Assembly: GCF_003056305.1 (NCBI RefSeq)
Contig: NZ_PYVX01000003.1
Location: 434,001 to 498,000 of the forward strand
Length of the DNA stretch: 64,000 nucleotides
Direction of reading: 5' to 3'
Source: Halomonas denitrificans
Lineage (GTDB): Bacteria; Pseudomonadota; Gammaproteobacteria; Pseudomonadales; Halomonadaceae
The position numbers and the translations under genes were made by a program. The first letter of the stretch is position 1, and the number at the start of each line of letters is the position of its first letter. The notes under the pieces were generated by a model. That model worked only from the letters and a program-made list of their open reading frames with translations, was not told where the DNA came from and searched no databases. This document shows, one piece after another, positions 61,860-64,000 of the stretch.

Positions 61860-63809
61860 ATGCTCGATATCCTTCTTTCCAGCCTGGGACAGCTCTTCAC
61901 CCTGTCCCATCTGCTCTTCATGGTGCTGGGCGTGCTGGTTGGCCTCGTCGTCGGCATCATTCCCGGCCTCGGGGGCATCGCCGGCATGTCGCTGCTGTTG
62001 CCCTTCCTCTATGGCATGGAACCGACCGTGGCCCTTGGCATGCTGATGGGCCTGGTCGCCGTGATCCCCACCGGTGATACCTTCGCCTCCGTGCTGTTGG
62101 GCATTCCCGGCTCCAGCGCCTCCCAGGCGACCGTCATCGATGGCTTCTCGCTGGCCAAGCGCGGCCAGGCGGCACGCGCGCTGTCGAGCGCCTTCCTCTC
62201 CTCGATGATCGGGGGCCTCATCGGTGCCATTGTGCTGACCGGTTTCATCCTGATCGCCCGTCCCCTGGTACTGTCGTTCTCTTCCTCCGAGCTCTTCATG
62301 CTGACCCTGCTCGGCCTGTCGATGGTGGCCGTGCTCTCCGGACGTGACCTCTTCAAGGGACTGGCCGCCTGTGGCCTGGGCCTGCTGGTGGGCGCCATCG
62401 GCATGGCGCCGGCCACCGGCGAGTTCCGCATGAACTTCGGGCTCGGCTATCTCTACGATGGCTTGCCGCTGGTGGTGGTGGGGCTCGGGATCTTCGCACT
62501 CCCGGAGATTGTCGATCTGCTGGTCAAGCGTGGGGCCATCGCCGAGGAGCCATGCAAGCTCGGTGAAGGCTGGCGGCAAGGCATCCGCGATGTGCGTGAA
62601 CAGCGTGGTCTCGTCGCGCGCTGTGCCGCTATCGGCAGCCTGATCGGCACCATCCCTGGCCTGGCCGGCTCGGTGGTCGATTGGCTCACCTATGGCCATG
62701 CGGTGCAAAGTGCCAAGGACAAGTCCGAATTCGGCAAGGGGGATATCCGCGGGGTGATCGCTCCCGAATCCGCCAACAATGCCTGCGCCTGCGGTGCCAT
62801 GGTCCCGACCCTGTTGTTCGGTGTGCCCGGCTCGGGTACGGCCGCGGTGTTCCTGGGTGGACTGTTGTTGCTCGGGTTGCAGCCCGGCGTCGGCATGATC
62901 GAGACTCACCTCGACCTGACCTATACCATCATCTGGTCGCTGGCTCTGGCCAACATCCTGGGGGCAGCGCTTTGCCTGGTGCTGGCTCGTCCGGTGGCCA
63001 GCCTGACCCGGGTCCCCTTCGCTACGCTGGCCCCCTTGATCACGGTGCTGATCATGTTCGCCGCTTTCCAGGCCACGCGTTCCGCGGGTGACCTGCTCGC
63101 CCTGGGGGCGGTCGGTGTACTCGGGGTCCTGTTCAAGCAGGCCAACTGGTCGCGCCCGGCCTTCCTGATCGGTTTCGTGCTGGCTCCGGGAGCGGAGGGA
63201 TACTTCTATCAGGCGGTCCAGTTCCAGGGTACGGACGCCTTCATGCGCCCCGGCGTGTTGATCATCGGTGCTCTGATCCTCGGCGCCATGTTCATTCCCA
63301 TGGTCACTGCCGCGTGGCGCAAGCGCCGGGAAGCTGTCTCCGTGGGCGCGGCGGCCACCCAAAAAGCCGAGCCCCCCACCCTGGGCGTCATCGATGTGGT
63401 GCTCTTCGCCGCCCTGCTGGGTACCGCGGTCGTCGCCTGGGTGGATGTCGCCGACCTGACCTTGATCGGTGGCATCATGCCGCGGCTGGCCATCGCGATC
63501 TTGGCCCTTGCCTGTCTTGCGGAGATCATCCGCTGTGTGATTCGCCGGCCTCGTTGGGAGCATCAGTCTATCGGTCTGCAGGGCCTCTGGCTGGTGGGCT
63601 TCTTTACCCTGATCGGTGCCATGTTGCTACTGGGCTTCATTTCTGCGGCGACGCTGTTCTGTCTCGTCTTCCTGCTGGCCATTGCCCGGCTCAAGCCTTG
63701 GGTGGCGGCCGTCATGGCGCTTGGGGTCACGGTCTTTCTGGTTGGCATGGCCGAGTTCCTGACCCTGACCTACCCCAGCGGCCTGATCGATCCCTGGCTG
63801 TTCGGCTGA
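61860..63809 (+). CDS. Tripartite tricarboxylate transporter, TctA-TctB fusion
   Basis: A 649-residue membrane protein. Residues 1-500 are TctA: GLVVGIIPGLGGIAGMSLLL and GTIPGLAGSVVDWLTYGHAV are the family's duplicated motifs. Residues 500-649, after a cytoplasmic linker (AWRKRREAVSVGAAATQKAE), hold four further membrane segments like TctB. No separate tctB gene is present. A fusion of the two subunits is therefore the best reading. Confidence 0.85.
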   Translation: MLDILLSSLGQLFTLSHLLFMVLGVLVGLVVGIIPGLGGIAGMSLLLPFLYGMEPTVALGMLMGLVAVIPTGDTFASVLLGIPGSSASQATVIDGFSLAKRGQAARALSSAFLSSMIGGLIGAIVLTGFILIARPLVLSFSSSELFMLTLLGLSMVAVLSGRDLFKGLAACGLGLLVGAIGMAPATGEFRMNFGLGYLYDGLPLVVVGLGIFALPEIVDLLVKRGAIAEEPCKLGEGWRQGIRDVREQRGLVARCAAIGSLIGTIPGLAGSVVDWLTYGHAVQSAKDKSEFGKGDIRGVIAPESANNACACGAMVPTLLFGVPGSGTAAVFLGGLLLLGLQPGVGMIETHLDLTYTIIWSLALANILGAALCLVLARPVASLTRVPFATLAPLITVLIMFAAFQATRSAGDLLALGAVGVLGVLFKQANWSRPAFLIGFVLAPGAEGYFYQAVQFQGTDAFMRPGVLIIGALILGAMFIPMVTAAWRKRREAVSVGAAATQKAEPPTLGVIDVVLFAALLGTAVVAWVDVADLTLIGGIMPRLAIAILALACLAEIIRCVIRRPRWEHQSIGLQGLWLVGFFTLIGAMLLLGFISAATLFCLVFLLAIARLKPWVAAVMALGVTVFLVGMAEFLTLTYPSGLIDPWLFG

Positions 63810-63833
63810 ATCCGTCCTGTCATGCACGTTTAC

Positions 63834-63868
63834 CGCGGGCCGCCGACGACTATCGTTGCCGGCCCGCG
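63834..63868 (+). terminator. Hairpin between tctAB and acnA
   Basis: CGCGGGCCG ... CGGCCCGCG arms with a short inner ACG/CGT stem. No T-run, so attenuation or RNA processing is as likely as termination. Confidence 0.5.
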
Positions 63869-63885
63869 CCACGAAAGGAGACTCC

Positions 63886-64000
63886 ATGAATACCTCGTCA
63901 CTACCGGATACCCTGAAGACGCTGGACGCCGGCGGTCAGACCTACCACTTCCACAGCCTGCCCAAGGCCGCCGAGGCGCTCGGCAACATCGACCGACTGC
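63886..64000 (+). CDS. acnA: Aconitate hydratase, N-terminus (runs off window)
   Basis: The first 38 codons only. LDAGGQTYHFHSLPKAAEAL is the N-terminal pattern of AcnA-type aconitases (TLxxGGxxYxYxSL). Strong AAAGGAG site. It is the last visible gene of the putative tricarboxylate cluster and continues past the window end. Confidence 0.75.
   Translation, partial: MNTSSLPDTLKTLDAGGQTYHFHSLPKAAEALGNIDRL

Overview
The window is a 64 kb, GC-rich stretch of a gammaproteobacterial chromosome that carries a nearly complete denitrification island. Gene content and order (nirS-DLGHJEN, norCBQD, narXL, narK, narGHJI, Dnr and NsrR type sites, general amino-acid ABC transporter, 2-oxoadipate dioxygenase, TTT transporter) suggest a Halomonadaceae-like heterotroph that can grow on nitrate. 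That taxonomic placement is inference; there is no rRNA gene in the window.

Layout. 61-4670 (minus): anaerobic support genes nrdD, nrdG, ubiV, ubiU, giving oxygen-independent dNTP synthesis and ubiquinone hydroxylation. 4851-6933 (plus): a single-domain globin, an orphan SdhB-like iron-sulfur protein and a cytochrome c'-like protein. 7068-8237 (minus): flavohemoglobin hmp under an NsrR-like operator. 8373-17850: heme d1 / cd1 nitrite reductase genes, with nirC-nirF divergent from nirS-nirDLGH-nirJ-nirE-nirN. 17948-19969: nnrS, a SirB2-like gene and a CMD-like gene. 20097-24294: aapJQMP amino-acid ABC transporter with two strong RNA hairpins. 24486-29660: norC-norB-norQ-norD and a small membrane protein, with a structured repeat between norQ and norD. 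29674-34327 (minus): cphB-cphA-iadA, a cyanophycin synthesis and breakdown operon. 34562-35968 (minus): a small membrane protein, norE and norF. 36144-42194 (minus): two NarK transporters and the NarX-NarL two-component system. 42346-54745 (plus): a divergent third NarK-like protein, narGHJI, a parvulin, moaB, moeA, a Dnr-type regulator and a DGC-domain protein.

The right end is ordinary catabolism: a LysR regulator divergent from hglS (2-oxoadipate dioxygenase/decarboxylase), a TauE/SafE gene cut off by a decayed IS3-family element, and a LysR-PrpF-TctC-TctAB-AcnA cluster that looks like tricarboxylate or aconitate uptake and use. acnA runs off the window.

Regulation is legible. Eleven 14-bp dyads of the Anr/Dnr (FNR-type) form lie 55-190 bp before start codons. 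At nirS, norC and norE an NsrR-like dyad sits about 43-50 bp further downstream, over the expected transcription start. NarL-type 7-2-7 heptamer pairs lie before narK, narK2, narG, the third narK and nirS. An NrdR box pair precedes nrdD. Together this suggests sensing of low oxygen and NO (Dnr), nitrate (NarXL) and nitrosative stress (NsrR), with the dnr gene itself inside the moaB-moeA operon.
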